Shown: one piece after another, positions 24,864-34,483 of the stretch
Layout of the letters: every line of letters begins with the position of its first letter
How positions within the stretch are numbered: the first letter of the stretch is position 1
Origin: UBA12481 sp942493265
GTDB lineage: Bacteria > Bacteroidota > Bacteroidia > Bacteroidales > UBA12481
NCBI GenBank assembly: GCA_942493265.1
Contig: OW818688.1
Coordinates: 1,674,001-1,738,000 of the forward strand
Reading direction: 5' to 3'
Length of the DNA stretch: 64,000 bases
Translations under genes and position numbers: made by a program
The notes under the pieces: generated by a model
Database searches by the model: none
Told to the model about the DNA's origin: nothing
What the model saw: only the letters and a program-made list of their open reading frames with translations

Positions 24864-27266
24864 CTATTTTACGTTAATCACCTTTCCGTTATATACCGTA
24901 TTACCAATAGTAATGCGATAGAAGTAAATACCATCAACAATATCGGCTCCTGTAAACTTCTCGCTGTATTGAACCATACCCTTAACTTCATTTTCAAACA
25001 CCGTTTTTACTTTTCTTCCGGTCATGTCAAAAATCTCTATGACAACATGGGAATCTTCCGTAACCGAGAATTCAAAATTCAGCTGCTCCGTAAACGGGTT
25101 TGGATAAATAGTTATTTCCGGCTGCACCAGCCCGGGATTGTATGGATATTCATCTAATGAAGATTTGGTTTTTACCGAATGTATAACGATGGAACCACCT
25201 GATATTGAGGTAGAAGGAACTGCATTGTCCTGTTCAGATCCGATATTGTTATCGTAAACAACCTGATCGGTAACCTTATCCCAGATTTTAATCCTGAACT
25301 TGTCAATGGCGATACCTGGATTTAAACTGGCATCAATGGCACTTAACAGAAATCCAAAGTTGCCTTCGTAATTGATGGTACCTGATCCTTTAAACTGTGC
25401 CATGGAACCTGCAACAACCAGCCAATCGTAGTTTGAACTTGTAAAATAAAGATTTGCGGCATTAAATTTAAATTCGGTATTTCCATCAGGGATGGACGAA
25501 CCTTTTTTATATTTCGACACAAAACCAAAATTGGCTGTTCCTGTCACAGCAGGATCCGGTTTATAGGCCCCGGGAGGCGACAGTATCCATCCGCCTCCTG
25601 TCACAAATCTTCCGGCAGGATCATACACGACCAGATATCTGGAGCTTGCCAAGGTGGATGACTCTCCGTGTTTATCCGTTACCGTAACCCTGATTTCATA
25701 AACTCCGGGCAGTGTGTACCTGTGTTCCGGAAATGTGCAGGTCCATTCATCAACAGTTCCTGCCATCATCGTTCCGTCACCATAATCAATGGAACAGGTA
25801 TAGGGCCGGTCAGTGACTCCTGCCGGATCACTGAAAGTCGCGGTTGCTGTGACCACATCGGAAATTGCAACCGGATCAATGGGAAAGTCAATCTCAATAA
25901 TGGTGGGAGGAACATTATTTGGCTCCCCGTTTATGGTTATTGTCAGTACATGGGTTACGCCATTGTAACTAAATAGTACCTCGCTTCCGGCCTCAACTAT
26001 TGAGAATGGTATGTTTGCACCACCTAGGATGCCACCCATCCCGTAATTTTCAGCCCAGCTTTCGTTAATGGTCACTTTGGTTTCATAATTTCCGGGTGGG
26101 ATGGCTTTGGTAGAAAAGGTATAAATACCATCCCCGTCAGGGTCCTGCAGCCAAGAACGCAAACAGTCGGGTTGCCAGTCACCCGGACCACCTAATTCTG
26201 ACTGAAAGCTACCCGCTGCTGTAACAATGAACGAATTCACATTATCGGTTACCCAATGGGTTGCGTGGTCATAATAGAATTTAACATCGCGCGGGGATGC
26301 GAGGGTTAATGCAATATTTGCTCCATTCAGCGTGGCATGTACCCCGTAATTCTCATCCCAGCTGTCATTCAGCGCCGCCTTGTATTCAAAGGAACCTGCC
26401 GGAATATTAAAAATATTCTGCCATACACCATCCGTGGCATCAAACGTCAGATGGGTGGATGAGCAGTCCGGCTGCCAGTCACCGGAACATCCCAGTTCGC
26501 TCTGTAAAGACCCGGCAATGGTGACCGACCCTGGTTGTGCCAATGGGGGAGCCTCTGTTATAGTAAGGATATGACTTACCGGATCATATTCAAACTGCAG
26601 GACTTCAATAATACTGGTAACTGTGAAAGGAATATTCGCTCCGTTTTGCGCTCCACCGGCACCGTAATTCTCAGACCAACTTTCATCGATAGCGACTTTT
26701 ACCTCATAATTACCCGGCGGTATGCCCGAAACGTCCATGGTGTAAATTCCATCCCCGTCGGGATCCTTCAGCCACGAACGCAAACAGTCGGGCTGCCAGT
26801 CACCCGGACTACCAATTTCTGACTGATAACTTCCCGGTACTGTAATGATTAGGGAATTCACATTATCTGTTAACCAGTGGGTTGCGTGGTCATAATAGAA
26901 TTTAACTGCGCGCAGGGATGCGAGGTTTAATCCAATATTTGGGCCATTCAGCGTGGCATGTGCCCCGTAATTTTCATCCCAGCTGTCATTAAGTGCCGCC
27001 TTGTATTCCCAGAAACCTGCCGGAACATTAAACATACCCTGCCATACACCATCCGTGGCATCAAACGCCAGATGGGTAGCTGCGCAGGCCGGCTGCCAGT
27101 CTTCGGAACATCCCGCCTCGCTTTGAAAACTTCCGGAGATTGTCACGGTTGTGGGTTCCTGCCCACGTAATCCGTTGCCGAAAAATAGCCAGATAAATAT
27201 GAATCCGGCTATGTACCTTGAATGAAAATAATCATTCAGGCAGTTTGTTTTAGATATCGGTTCCAT
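24864..27266 (-). CDS. Secreted T9SS protein with four X25-like modules, PKD and Post-COAP-1-like domains
   Basis: 800 residues. After a signal segment (FIFIWLFFGNGLRG) come four pullulanase X25/SusE-like modules in the order A-B-A-B: residues 41-138, 139-237, 248-345 and 346-445. Each has the DWQPxC, NYxxK and SWxENYG-type motifs. A PKD-like domain follows (452-545: DYGDGTMMAGTVDEWTCTFP), then a Post-COAP-1-like domain (552-700: FVTGGGWILSPPGAY, FGFVSKYKKGS). A T9SS type A sorting domain ends it (EITIYPNPFTEQLNFEF, GIYFYRITIGNTVYNGKVI). No catalytic domain was found, so it is probably a starch- or glucan-binding surface protein; binding is inferred. Confidence 0.8.
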   Translation of the reverse strand: MEPISKTNCLNDYFHSRYIAGFIFIWLFFGNGLRGQEPTTVTISGSFQSEAGCSEDWQPACAATHLAFDATDGVWQGMFNVPAGFWEYKAALNDSWDENYGAHATLNGPNIGLNLASLRAVKFYYDHATHWLTDNVNSLIITVPGSYQSEIGSPGDWQPDCLRSWLKDPDGDGIYTMDVSGIPPGNYEVKVAIDESWSENYGAGGAQNGANIPFTVTSIIEVLQFEYDPVSHILTITEAPPLAQPGSVTIAGSLQSELGCSGDWQPDCSSTHLTFDATDGVWQNIFNIPAGSFEYKAALNDSWDENYGVHATLNGANIALTLASPRDVKFYYDHATHWVTDNVNSFIVTAAGSFQSELGGPGDWQPDCLRSWLQDPDGDGIYTFSTKAIPPGNYETKVTINESWAENYGMGGILGGANIPFSIVEAGSEVLFSYNGVTHVLTITINGEPNNVPPTIIEIDFPIDPVAISDVVTATATFSDPAGVTDRPYTCSIDYGDGTMMAGTVDEWTCTFPEHRYTLPGVYEIRVTVTDKHGESSTLASSRYLVVYDPAGRFVTGGGWILSPPGAYKPDPAVTGTANFGFVSKYKKGSSIPDGNTEFKFNAANLYFTSSNYDWLVVAGSMAQFKGSGTINYEGNFGFLLSAIDASLNPGIAIDKFRIKIWDKVTDQVVYDNNIGSEQDNAVPSTSISGGSIVIHSVKTKSSLDEYPYNPGLVQPEITIYPNPFTEQLNFEFSVTEDSHVVIEIFDMTGRKVKTVFENEVKGMVQYSEKFTGADIVDGIYFYRITIGNTVYNGKVINVK
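25905..27146 (-). repeat. Tandem duplication of a 621-bp unit (two X25-like modules)
   Basis: The coding region for residues 41-247 is repeated by 248-454 with high identity at protein and DNA level (for example ALNDSWDENYG and KFYYDHATHW in both). The period is 207 codons. Within each unit the two modules are more distant relatives. Confidence 0.75.
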
Positions 27267-27288
27267 TTTTAATGTATTTAGCCAATAC

Positions 27289-27296
27289 CAAAGTTA
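27289..27296 (-). promoter_or_regulatory. -7 element of the X25-like protein gene
   Basis: TAACTTTG on the minus strand matches TANNTTTG. A TTTC lies 22 bases upstream. The transcript leader would be less than 20 bases. Confidence 0.45.
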
Positions 27297-27388
27297 AACA
27301 TAATTTATTTTTCCAGATGAAAGATTATGAAGATTTTAACCGTGCCTGCCTCTGATAATCAGGGCTTTCAGAATGTAAAAGGTGCAGG

Positions 27389-27632
27389 ATTAACCCGGAT
27401 ATTTACAACTACATGTGGGGTCCGAGTGAGTTTACCACAACCGGTACCCTTAAGAGTTATGATCCATTATCCCTCCTGCCGGAGATAAAGGTTCCAACCC
27501 TCTTTACCGTGATCATTTTGTCCCCGGAACCAGGAATACCCCACGGATCATTCTGAGCCAGAATTCTGATATCCGGATCTTCCGGGAAAACCTGTCGGTA
27601 ATTCGGAAAGGATTACTAATATTGGCAAAATG
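27389..27632 (+). pseudogene. Proline iminopeptidase (S33 family) remnant, frameshifted
   Basis: The plus strand reads INPDIYNYMWGPSEFTTTGT then LKSYDPLSLLPEIKVPTLFT. This is the conserved region of proline iminopeptidase before its catalytic Asp. In the next frame it goes on RDHFVPGTRN and NSDIRIFRENLSVI, matching the end of the same family. So the fragment carries one frameshift and has lost the N-terminal two thirds, including the Ser nucleophile. It stops right at the start of the DUF6265 gene. Confidence 0.6.
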
Positions 27633-28586
27633 ATTACAATGAGCAAGCACCAAAAATCAGAGCGTCTTAAAAAGCCTGCAGCACTGGCCCTCCTCGCAGC
27701 CTTCGGTTTGTCGTTGGCTGCGATGGACTCGAACGCGCCTTTGACCCGGCAGGATGGGTTGCGCGCATTGGACGGCGAGTGGATTTATGTTGAGGACCGC
27801 ACCGAGGGCCGCGCCCTCGAAGAGATGGGCCCGCCCATGAGCTCAAAGTTCTCGTTCCGCGTCGAAGAGAGCGCTGTGGTTCTGGTGCAGGGCCATGGTT
27901 CGGGTCACCGCGATGTGCGTGTGGCGCTTGACGGTTCGATCACCGAAATTGTCGTTCAAAAGAATATCACCCGTTATCACGGAACCTGGAACGACAGCGT
28001 GTTTTCCTATGAGGTCAACTTTGTGCGTGAGTCGGGCCTTGAACCCAATTCGAGGATTCGGCGGGAGTTTCGCCATACGGCCGACGGATTGCTTGTGAGC
28101 TTTACGTACGGGACACCTGGAGGGCCCAAATCAGTTGGGCTCTACCGACATGTGGAGGACATCACAATGCCAACACCGGCCAAGGCTACTATGAGCGACA
28201 TGGCGTGGTTGGCTGGTGCATGGGTTGGAACGAGAGGTTCAACGGGGGCGACGTCGATCGAGGAGCGATGGAGTCCGCCGCTTGGAGGCGCGATGCTTGG
28301 CGTGTCGCGCACAGTGTCGCGCGGAAAGATGACCGCTTTCGAGTTCCTGCGCATTGTTGAGCGTGACAGTGGGTTGTTGTACATCGCGCAGCCCGGCGGT
28401 GGCCAGCCAACGGAGTTTGTGCTCTCCGAGATGGATTCAACGCGTGCCGTGTTCGACAATCCGCGCCACGACTATCCGAAGCGAATCGTATACGAACTCA
28501 CACCCCAGGGGGGTCTGAGGGCTACGATCGGCTACACCAAAGGCGGCACCCCACGGCGATTCGAGTTCAATCGCGAGGGTAAATAG
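27630..28586 (+). CDS. DUF6265-type protein, GC-rich, probably transferred
   Basis: 318 residues with a possible signal segment (PAALALLAAFGLSLAAM). The C-terminal domain (from about residue 190: MAWLAGAWVGTRG, EERWSPPLGGAMLGVSRTVS, FDNPRHDYPKRIVYEL) is DUF6265. The N-terminal domain is a lipocalin-like beta barrel (LRALDGEWIYVEDRTEG). Function unknown. The gene is visibly richer in GC-ending codons (GCG, CGC, GAC) than all its neighbours, and it abuts a pseudogene. Recent transfer from a high-GC bacterium is likely. Confidence 0.75.
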   Translation: MITMSKHQKSERLKKPAALALLAAFGLSLAAMDSNAPLTRQDGLRALDGEWIYVEDRTEGRALEEMGPPMSSKFSFRVEESAVVLVQGHGSGHRDVRVALDGSITEIVVQKNITRYHGTWNDSVFSYEVNFVRESGLEPNSRIRREFRHTADGLLVSFTYGTPGGPKSVGLYRHVEDITMPTPAKATMSDMAWLAGAWVGTRGSTGATSIEERWSPPLGGAMLGVSRTVSRGKMTAFEFLRIVERDSGLLYIAQPGGGQPTEFVLSEMDSTRAVFDNPRHDYPKRIVYELTPQGGLRATIGYTKGGTPRRFEFNREGK

Positions 28587-28628
28587 TGTATGATATTAGC
28601 ACCAGGTAAAACCTTTTTAATTTCCAAC

Positions 28629-30443
28629 ATGAATCAGCTTCGAAAAACTTTATTCCTGTCATTTATTCTTGTTTCTAATTGTTATTGCCTGTCATGGGCT
28701 CAGGTGCCCAAATTACCTACACCATGGACCAAATCCGTTATGGAGTCGTCCGTTTCATTGTCCGAATACCCCAGGCCCCAGTTGCAACGTGCTGAATGGA
28801 TGTGCCTGAACGGCCAATGGGATTATATGGGCGGAAAGGATATTCCGGGTGCCCTGAATCCGGAGAAACCGGTATCCTTTAACCTTAAAGTTGAAAAAAT
28901 ACGTGTTCCCTATTGCCCGGAATCTGTACTGTCCGGAATTGAGCGCAATCAGGAGATCAATATGTGGTACCACCGGACCTTTGAAATTCCATCTGCCTGG
29001 ATCAACAAGCAGGTAATCATTCATTTCGATGCGGTCGACCATGATGCAACCATTTTTGTGAACGGTGAAAAAGCTGGTAGTCATTCCGGCGGGTACGATG
29101 CATTTAGTTTTAATATTACGGCTTTCTTAAAAAAAGGCATTAATAGTTTGATTGTGGCTGCGCATGATCCCAATGATGGCAGGGCGCCTTCGGGTAAAAA
29201 CGGCCCCCGTGGCGACTATACTTTTTCATCAGGCATCTGGCAAACTGTTTGGATGGAACCGGTAAGTAAAACCTACATCAAAAATATCCGGTTGCTTCCC
29301 GACCTCGAAAACAATCAATTAAAAGTTTCAGTTAATGCAGAAAGTGGTGTAAAGCTTTTAGCCGAGGTGATTATAGATAAAAGTGTGATTTCGCAGGTGA
29401 GAGCAGTCGCTGGTACCGATTTTTATCTGCCGGTGAAAAACCCCCGGCTTTGGTCACCGGATACTCCCTTCCTGTACGATTTGAAAATCACCTTGTTTAA
29501 TGCAAATGGCAGCATTGCTGATGAAATAGTGAGCTATTTTGGAATGAGGGATATCAAACTGGGGAAAGTGGATGGCGTGATCAGGCCGTTACTGAACGGG
29601 AAATTTGTTATGCAACTAGGCTTGCTCGATCAGGGTTATTGGCCCGATGGGATTTTGACGGCCCCTACTGACGATGCGCTGAAGTTTGATCTTTTATTCA
29701 CCAAAAATGCAGGATATAATTTCATCAGAAAGCACATGAAAACTGAACCCCAGCGTTTTTATTACTGGGCCGATAAGCTTGGTCTCATGGTTTGGCAGGA
29801 CATGCCAGCGATATGGTACCCGAATGAAGACACTACGAACACCAGGAAAGTTTTCAGGCAGGAACTCAAAGCCATTATGGATGATCATTATAATTCTCCT
29901 TCCATTATTGCCTGGGTGCCGTTTAATGAAAATTGGGGAGCCTTTGATGTCAGGGCAATTACTGATTGGGTAAAAAGATATGACCCGTCGCGATTGGTGA
30001 ATGGCAACTCCGGTTTTAATTACAACCCGTCCTACCAACAAGCCTATGGCGATCCTGGCAATGGCGATTTTGTGGATACCCATAATTATATCGGCCCCAA
30101 AGGTGCCCCGGTACCCGATAGTATCCGGGCTGCATCGCTGGGTGAATTTGGAGGGCTTGGGTTATTTTCAAGAGATCACATGTGGCCGGTTGAAAATAAT
30201 GCGTACGATTTTGAACCTACCAGTACAGCACTTACTGATCGGTATGTGTTATTATTGGATCAGGTTGAACAATTGATGAAATACAAGGGACTCAGCGTAG
30301 CTGTTTACACTCAAACGACAGATGTGGAGCATGAGGTTAACGGCCTGTTAACTTATGACCGGGCTGTCGAAAAAATGGAATTAAACAGGGTAAAATTGAT
30401 CAATGAGGCAGTTATTAAAGAAAGCATTAAAATGAATAAATAG
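28629..30443 (+). CDS. Glycoside hydrolase family 2 protein
   Basis: Start chosen at the ATG giving MNQLRKTLFLSFILVSNCYC, a signal peptide; a frame from 28590 adds 13 residues without function. 604 residues. It has a sugar-binding jelly-roll (RVPYCPESVLSGI, INMWYHRTFEIP), an immunoglobulin-like domain (NPRLWSPDTPFLYDLKITLF) and a TIM barrel. The acid/base Glu is E434 in VPFNENWG; E506 in SLGEFGGLG is the likely nucleophile, 72 residues later. Family members are beta-galactosidases, beta-glucuronidases or mannosidases; the specificity cannot be read here. Acts in the periplasm or on the surface. Confidence 0.85.
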   Translation: MNQLRKTLFLSFILVSNCYCLSWAQVPKLPTPWTKSVMESSVSLSEYPRPQLQRAEWMCLNGQWDYMGGKDIPGALNPEKPVSFNLKVEKIRVPYCPESVLSGIERNQEINMWYHRTFEIPSAWINKQVIIHFDAVDHDATIFVNGEKAGSHSGGYDAFSFNITAFLKKGINSLIVAAHDPNDGRAPSGKNGPRGDYTFSSGIWQTVWMEPVSKTYIKNIRLLPDLENNQLKVSVNAESGVKLLAEVIIDKSVISQVRAVAGTDFYLPVKNPRLWSPDTPFLYDLKITLFNANGSIADEIVSYFGMRDIKLGKVDGVIRPLLNGKFVMQLGLLDQGYWPDGILTAPTDDALKFDLLFTKNAGYNFIRKHMKTEPQRFYYWADKLGLMVWQDMPAIWYPNEDTTNTRKVFRQELKAIMDDHYNSPSIIAWVPFNENWGAFDVRAITDWVKRYDPSRLVNGNSGFNYNPSYQQAYGDPGNGDFVDTHNYIGPKGAPVPDSIRAASLGEFGGLGLFSRDHMWPVENNAYDFEPTSTALTDRYVLLLDQVEQLMKYKGLSVAVYTQTTDVEHEVNGLLTYDRAVEKMELNRVKLINEAVIKESIKMNK

Positions 30444-30463
30444 CATTTTTGTTTGCTTTAAGA

Positions 30464-31963
30464 TTACACCTCCTGGTTGGAAACAAACTTCCGCTTCTCC
30501 TTTTTACAAATCAGCTGCACGGCCCATTTCCCGGTTTGTGCCGAGGGTGGAATCCCGCCGCCCGGAAACAGCCACTGACCGGCCATGTAGAAATTCTGAA
30601 GTTTCGGAAGGTACATTTTCAACGATTTCATCATGTTTTCTTTTGAGGGCAGAAATCCCTCATAAGCACCATCCTTTACTCCGGTATATTTTACATCTGT
30701 TTTTGGAGTCGCCACATCAATAACTTCGATGTACTCTGAAATTCCGGGATATTCATTCTCCAGCAATGCTGTTGCATCTTTCTCAATCTGAAGCTTTTCG
30801 CTCTTATATTCTTCCCCATCCAGATTCTTCCATAGTTTCCACGGACTTTCGTACCGCAGAATAATGGAGGTTTTTCCTTCGGGTGCCATCGTCGGATCAT
30901 GGGAATAATTCATTACGGAGTAGCCGTTTTCCAGCAGGGTGCGCCCGATCTTTGATTCCTTCGATATATTGATGATGATCGGCTCTGCGGTTTTTATTGT
31001 TTTATTGATCCCAAACGAAACCTGAACTAGGGGCGTGAAAAGTTCCCAGTTCTTATAGGCAAAATCAATCTTTTTCGACACATATCTGGCATCCAGCATT
31101 TTATAGATGGTGGAATATCCATCCGCTGCACTGATCACATAATCTGCCTCGATCCGGGTTCCGTCGGTAAGCAGAACTCCCTGTGCAACATCGTTTTCAA
31201 CAATGATCTTTTCAACTCTCCTTTTATAGGATAATTTTCCGCCGTGGCTCTCAAACTTCTCCACCATCCGTTGTGCCAGCGGATACGACCCGCCGATGAT
31301 GTACCCGGCATTTTTCTGGTGAAACCAGCCGAGCATGAAAACAAAGGCAAGCGCCGAAAAATTCCGGTCGCCATACAGGGCGTAAAAAACGGATTTTATT
31401 TTTTCGCTTTTAAAGTTCAGTTTATCAAAATACTCCTTGCATGTAAGCCGGCCAAATTTTCTGACCACATTGGCAACCGGAAGCATTTTGGGCAGTATTC
31501 GTATATAATCGAGCGGACTGCGTAATTCGGGCGGCAGGGCAAATGGCTCCAGGAGGGCACTCTTGCGCATATCCTTGCACATTTTCTTAATTGGGATCTT
31601 ATCTTCGGGAGCAATTTCAAGCAGGTATTTTTCCCAGCGATCGATATTTGAATAGATAAAAAACTCATTCCGCTCCCGGTCCAGGATCCTCGAATGGATC
31701 TCGTGGTTGACAATCTCTGTTTCGCTGTTGATGACATTGGTTTCCTTCCAGATTTCGTGGAAAGCACCTTGTGAGGTTCCTACCAGCCAGTGCAGGCAAT
31801 AATCAAACCGATATTTTTTGCGGTCCCAGGCGGTGCATTGTCCGCCAGCCACCGAATGCATCTCCAGGATTTCAGTATCAAATCCGTTCATTGCAGAATA
31901 GATTCCGGCTGATAATCCGGCAATTCCGCCACCAATTATTATTACTTTCTTTTTCATAGTCAT
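30464..31963 (-). CDS. CrtI-like FAD-dependent oxidoreductase
   Basis: 499 residues. It has an N-terminal dinucleotide-binding fold (KKVIIIGGGIAGLSAGIYSA, then E34 and AGGQCTAWDR) and the C-terminal FAD motif (FYMAGQWLFPGGGIPPSAQT). The organisation is that of phytoene desaturase/retinol saturase-type enzymes acting on isoprenoids or lipids. No carotenoid genes are adjacent. It is convergent with the GH2 gene (20-base gap) and has a putative promoter at 31977. A second member of the same superfamily is at 56468-58075. Confidence 0.82.
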   Translation of the reverse strand: MTMKKKVIIIGGGIAGLSAGIYSAMNGFDTEILEMHSVAGGQCTAWDRKKYRFDYCLHWLVGTSQGAFHEIWKETNVINSETEIVNHEIHSRILDRERNEFFIYSNIDRWEKYLLEIAPEDKIPIKKMCKDMRKSALLEPFALPPELRSPLDYIRILPKMLPVANVVRKFGRLTCKEYFDKLNFKSEKIKSVFYALYGDRNFSALAFVFMLGWFHQKNAGYIIGGSYPLAQRMVEKFESHGGKLSYKRRVEKIIVENDVAQGVLLTDGTRIEADYVISAADGYSTIYKMLDARYVSKKIDFAYKNWELFTPLVQVSFGINKTIKTAEPIIINISKESKIGRTLLENGYSVMNYSHDPTMAPEGKTSIILRYESPWKLWKNLDGEEYKSEKLQIEKDATALLENEYPGISEYIEVIDVATPKTDVKYTGVKDGAYEGFLPSKENMMKSLKMYLPKLQNFYMAGQWLFPGGGIPPSAQTGKWAVQLICKKEKRKFVSNQEV

Positions 31964-31976
31964 CTTTTGATGTGTC

Positions 31977-31984
31977 CAAAAGTA
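31977..31984 (-). promoter_or_regulatory. -7 element of the CrtI-like gene
   Basis: TACTTTTG on the minus strand matches TANNTTTG, 14 bases before the start codon. The nearest TTTG lies 25 bases upstream, longer than usual, so the call is weak. Confidence 0.3.
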
Positions 31985-32125
31985 CCGACCGATTATAGGT
32001 CACGCATCTCAAAATCGGCGAACACAGTATTAGTATCGGTAAATCAAGAAATTTTGAGAGTGGAGGTTTATGTTTTCAGCTGATCTTAAAAGTTGCTACT
32101 TTTAAATCCCGTAGAACATTTTACC

Positions 32126-33679
32126 ATGATAGCTAAATTTTTCACTGCCGGAGCCGCTATCCTGCCTCTGCTGGCCGCTGGCTCCAGTACCGTAGATCCC
32201 GCAAAAAAACCGAATGTCCTGTTCATTTCCATCGATGATCTCCGCCCGGAACTGGGCTGCTATGGGGTGAAGGAAATCCAAACACCCAATTTCGACCGGC
32301 TGGCCGGATCTGGGGTGCTGTTTACCCGTACCTACTGCCAGACAGCCGTTTCGGCTCCTTCCCGGGCAAGCGTGATGACCGGCTATCGTCCGGATAAGTC
32401 TATGGTTTGGACACTCCGGGAGAAGTTCCGGGTACAGATACCTGACGTGGTGACCATGCCCCAGTATTTCAAGAAGTTTGGCTATCATACGGTTTCCATC
32501 GGCAAAATCTTTCATAACCACATGCCGGATTCGGTTTCGTTTGATGAGCCGGACCTTCGGCCATCTGAATACCGGACGGCCGGTATGATCGATCGTGATG
32601 CCGAATCATTCTATTATGATGAGGGCATAAACAGGGAGCTCGACAGTGTCCGTGGGGAACGACTTCGCAAAAATCCGAAAGCCTATGCCGGCGGATGGGC
32701 TTATGGTCGTGCCACCGAAATTGCCGACTGCAAGGATAATGAGCTGTATGATGGAGCTCAGACTGACCTCGCGCTGGAAACCCTGAAAAGACTCAAGAGC
32801 AGGAGCGAGCCCTTTTATTTGGCACTCGGTTATTACCGCCCCCACCTGCCATTCGTCGCACCGCGGAAATACTGGGATCTATACGACCGGAACACCCTGC
32901 CAATGGCCCCGAACCCATATCACCCTAAAAATTCACCACCCATGGCACCCGGCGGTACCTATGAGCTGTCAGGTTGTTACGATATTGCCAGCCGGGTAAA
33001 TGTCGATGCGGAAAAACAACCGGAGGATATCGCCCGTCTTCTGAAACACGGATATTATGCCAGCGTCAGCTATCTCGATGCCTGCCTGGGCAAGCTCATG
33101 AAGGGTCTGGAAGAGATGGGCCTGGCGGAGAATACCATCGTGGTGATCTGGGGCGACCATGGCTGGAAACTTGGCGAGAACGGGGGCTGGTGCAAGCAGA
33201 CGGATTATGATATCGACAACCGCGTTCCTCTGCTAATCCTGGCTCCCGGGATCAAGGGTAAGGGGAAGAGCTGCGATCGGCTCACCGAACTGGTCGACCT
33301 GTACCCGACCGTTTGCGACCTGGCAGGCCTTCCGGTCGATCCCGGTTTGCAGGGGACGAGTTTGATGCCCTTGCTGAACGATCCATCAATCAAATGGAAA
33401 GATCATGCCTTCAGTCAGTTCCAGCATGCAGTGGGAACCGGAAAGAACCGGGTATTCTACATGGGTTACTCCATGACCACCGAAAGGTACCACCTGGTGG
33501 AGTGGTATATCTGGGACGATGTCAATAAAGTGAAAAAAGACTTTGTAACCCGTGAATTATATGATCAGCTGGCCGATCCCCAGGAGAATATCAATGTTGC
33601 CTACGAACCCCAAAATGGCGCGATGATCAGCCTTCTATCCGAAAAGCTAAATAAGGGATGGAACATAGGTAAACAATGA
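32126..33679 (+). CDS. Sulfatase, iduronate-2-sulfatase-like, Ser-type active site
   Basis: Start chosen at the ATG giving MIAKFFTAGAAILPLLAAGS, a signal peptide. 517 residues. NVLFISIDDLRPELGCYG supplies the first metal-binding Asp pair. The formylglycine motif is SAPSR (S76-R80), so the modified residue comes from Ser rather than Cys. GDHGWKLGENGGW supplies the later metal ligands. Ser-type sulfatases are matured by the radical-SAM enzyme anSME, which is not in this window. Probable role: desulfation of a glycosaminoglycan or algal polysaccharide in the periplasm. Confidence 0.88.
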   Translation: MIAKFFTAGAAILPLLAAGSSTVDPAKKPNVLFISIDDLRPELGCYGVKEIQTPNFDRLAGSGVLFTRTYCQTAVSAPSRASVMTGYRPDKSMVWTLREKFRVQIPDVVTMPQYFKKFGYHTVSIGKIFHNHMPDSVSFDEPDLRPSEYRTAGMIDRDAESFYYDEGINRELDSVRGERLRKNPKAYAGGWAYGRATEIADCKDNELYDGAQTDLALETLKRLKSRSEPFYLALGYYRPHLPFVAPRKYWDLYDRNTLPMAPNPYHPKNSPPMAPGGTYELSGCYDIASRVNVDAEKQPEDIARLLKHGYYASVSYLDACLGKLMKGLEEMGLAENTIVVIWGDHGWKLGENGGWCKQTDYDIDNRVPLLILAPGIKGKGKSCDRLTELVDLYPTVCDLAGLPVDPGLQGTSLMPLLNDPSIKWKDHAFSQFQHAVGTGKNRVFYMGYSMTTERYHLVEWYIWDDVNKVKKDFVTRELYDQLADPQENINVAYEPQNGAMISLLSEKLNKGWNIGKQ

Positions 33680-33919
33680 ATGTACTTATCGCAGTTCATG
33701 AAGTTCACCTGCCTTTAATCTGCCTTTCACCGCCCGGTCACTAACATCAGAAATGCTTTCATCCGTCCGTATCGGCAGTCGGGCCGCCGGTAAGCAGTAA
33801 TCAGGCACCGTTTAGCGTGAAAAAATAAACATTAGTCAAATAGTAGATAATCAACTGTAAGATTGGTTTTTACATGACGTAATTTCGTATCCACAATCGC
33901 AGGACTTAGAAAAATAATT

Positions 33920-34375
33920 ATGAAAATCAGGACTATTTTATTGGGGTTGTTAATTGCCGGAACTTTGGGCTCCTGCAGAAACGACAAAAAGGATGCACTT
34001 ACAGCTTTGGATATTGCAACCGGAAGAATTCAAAATTCGATTGATACGGTGGATTCACCTTACAACCTGATCCACAGCATCCGTATCACATTGGTCACCG
34101 CTCCCGATGAAATCTGGGTTATGTCGGATGATGGCACGGTGGTTTATCAGGAGGATTCCGGCATGGTAGGCAAGAATGTTTTCAATGATGATTCTTTCTC
34201 GAAATTCAACAATTTTCAAACAGCCTGCAAAACTATTGCCGGATCGGAATCCGGGGAGGTGAACTATTCCTACTTCATGACCCGGTCAACCAATTCGGTG
34301 GACAAAATTGCATTCTGGAAGACGATCAAGGTGCACGACAAGGCCTGGAAAGTCATTTACGCCCAGCTGAAATAG
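33920..34375 (+). CDS. Cache-like small lipoprotein
   Basis: 151 residues; lipobox in TILLGLLIAGTLGSC. The rest resembles a single Cache sensor domain: a strand-turn IWVMSDDGTVVYQEDSGMVG KNVF, a helix, then EVNYSYFMT and AFWKTIKVHDKAWKVIYAQL. It has no transmembrane or kinase part, so it would act as a free periplasmic ligand-binding lipoprotein. Neighbours are not linked functionally, and ligand and partner are unknown. Confidence 0.5.
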   Translation: MKIRTILLGLLIAGTLGSCRNDKKDALTALDIATGRIQNSIDTVDSPYNLIHSIRITLVTAPDEIWVMSDDGTVVYQEDSGMVGKNVFNDDSFSKFNNFQTACKTIAGSESGEVNYSYFMTRSTNSVDKIAFWKTIKVHDKAWKVIYAQLK

Positions 34376-34483
34376 GGTTTTGTAACCAGGGGTCATTCGG
34401 CAGATATTTACCATTTGCAGGTCGGATTTTAAAATATACCTTTGGTGGAGTTACGATAGTATTCATCAACTCCAACCTGAGCC

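Noticed and set aside
24752..24877. Plus-strand frame (RLALSAISKADYLQIQSQ) resembling a TolC-type helix
   Set aside because: Only about 40 codons, no start, and its end overlaps the X25-like gene on the other strand; too weak to call.
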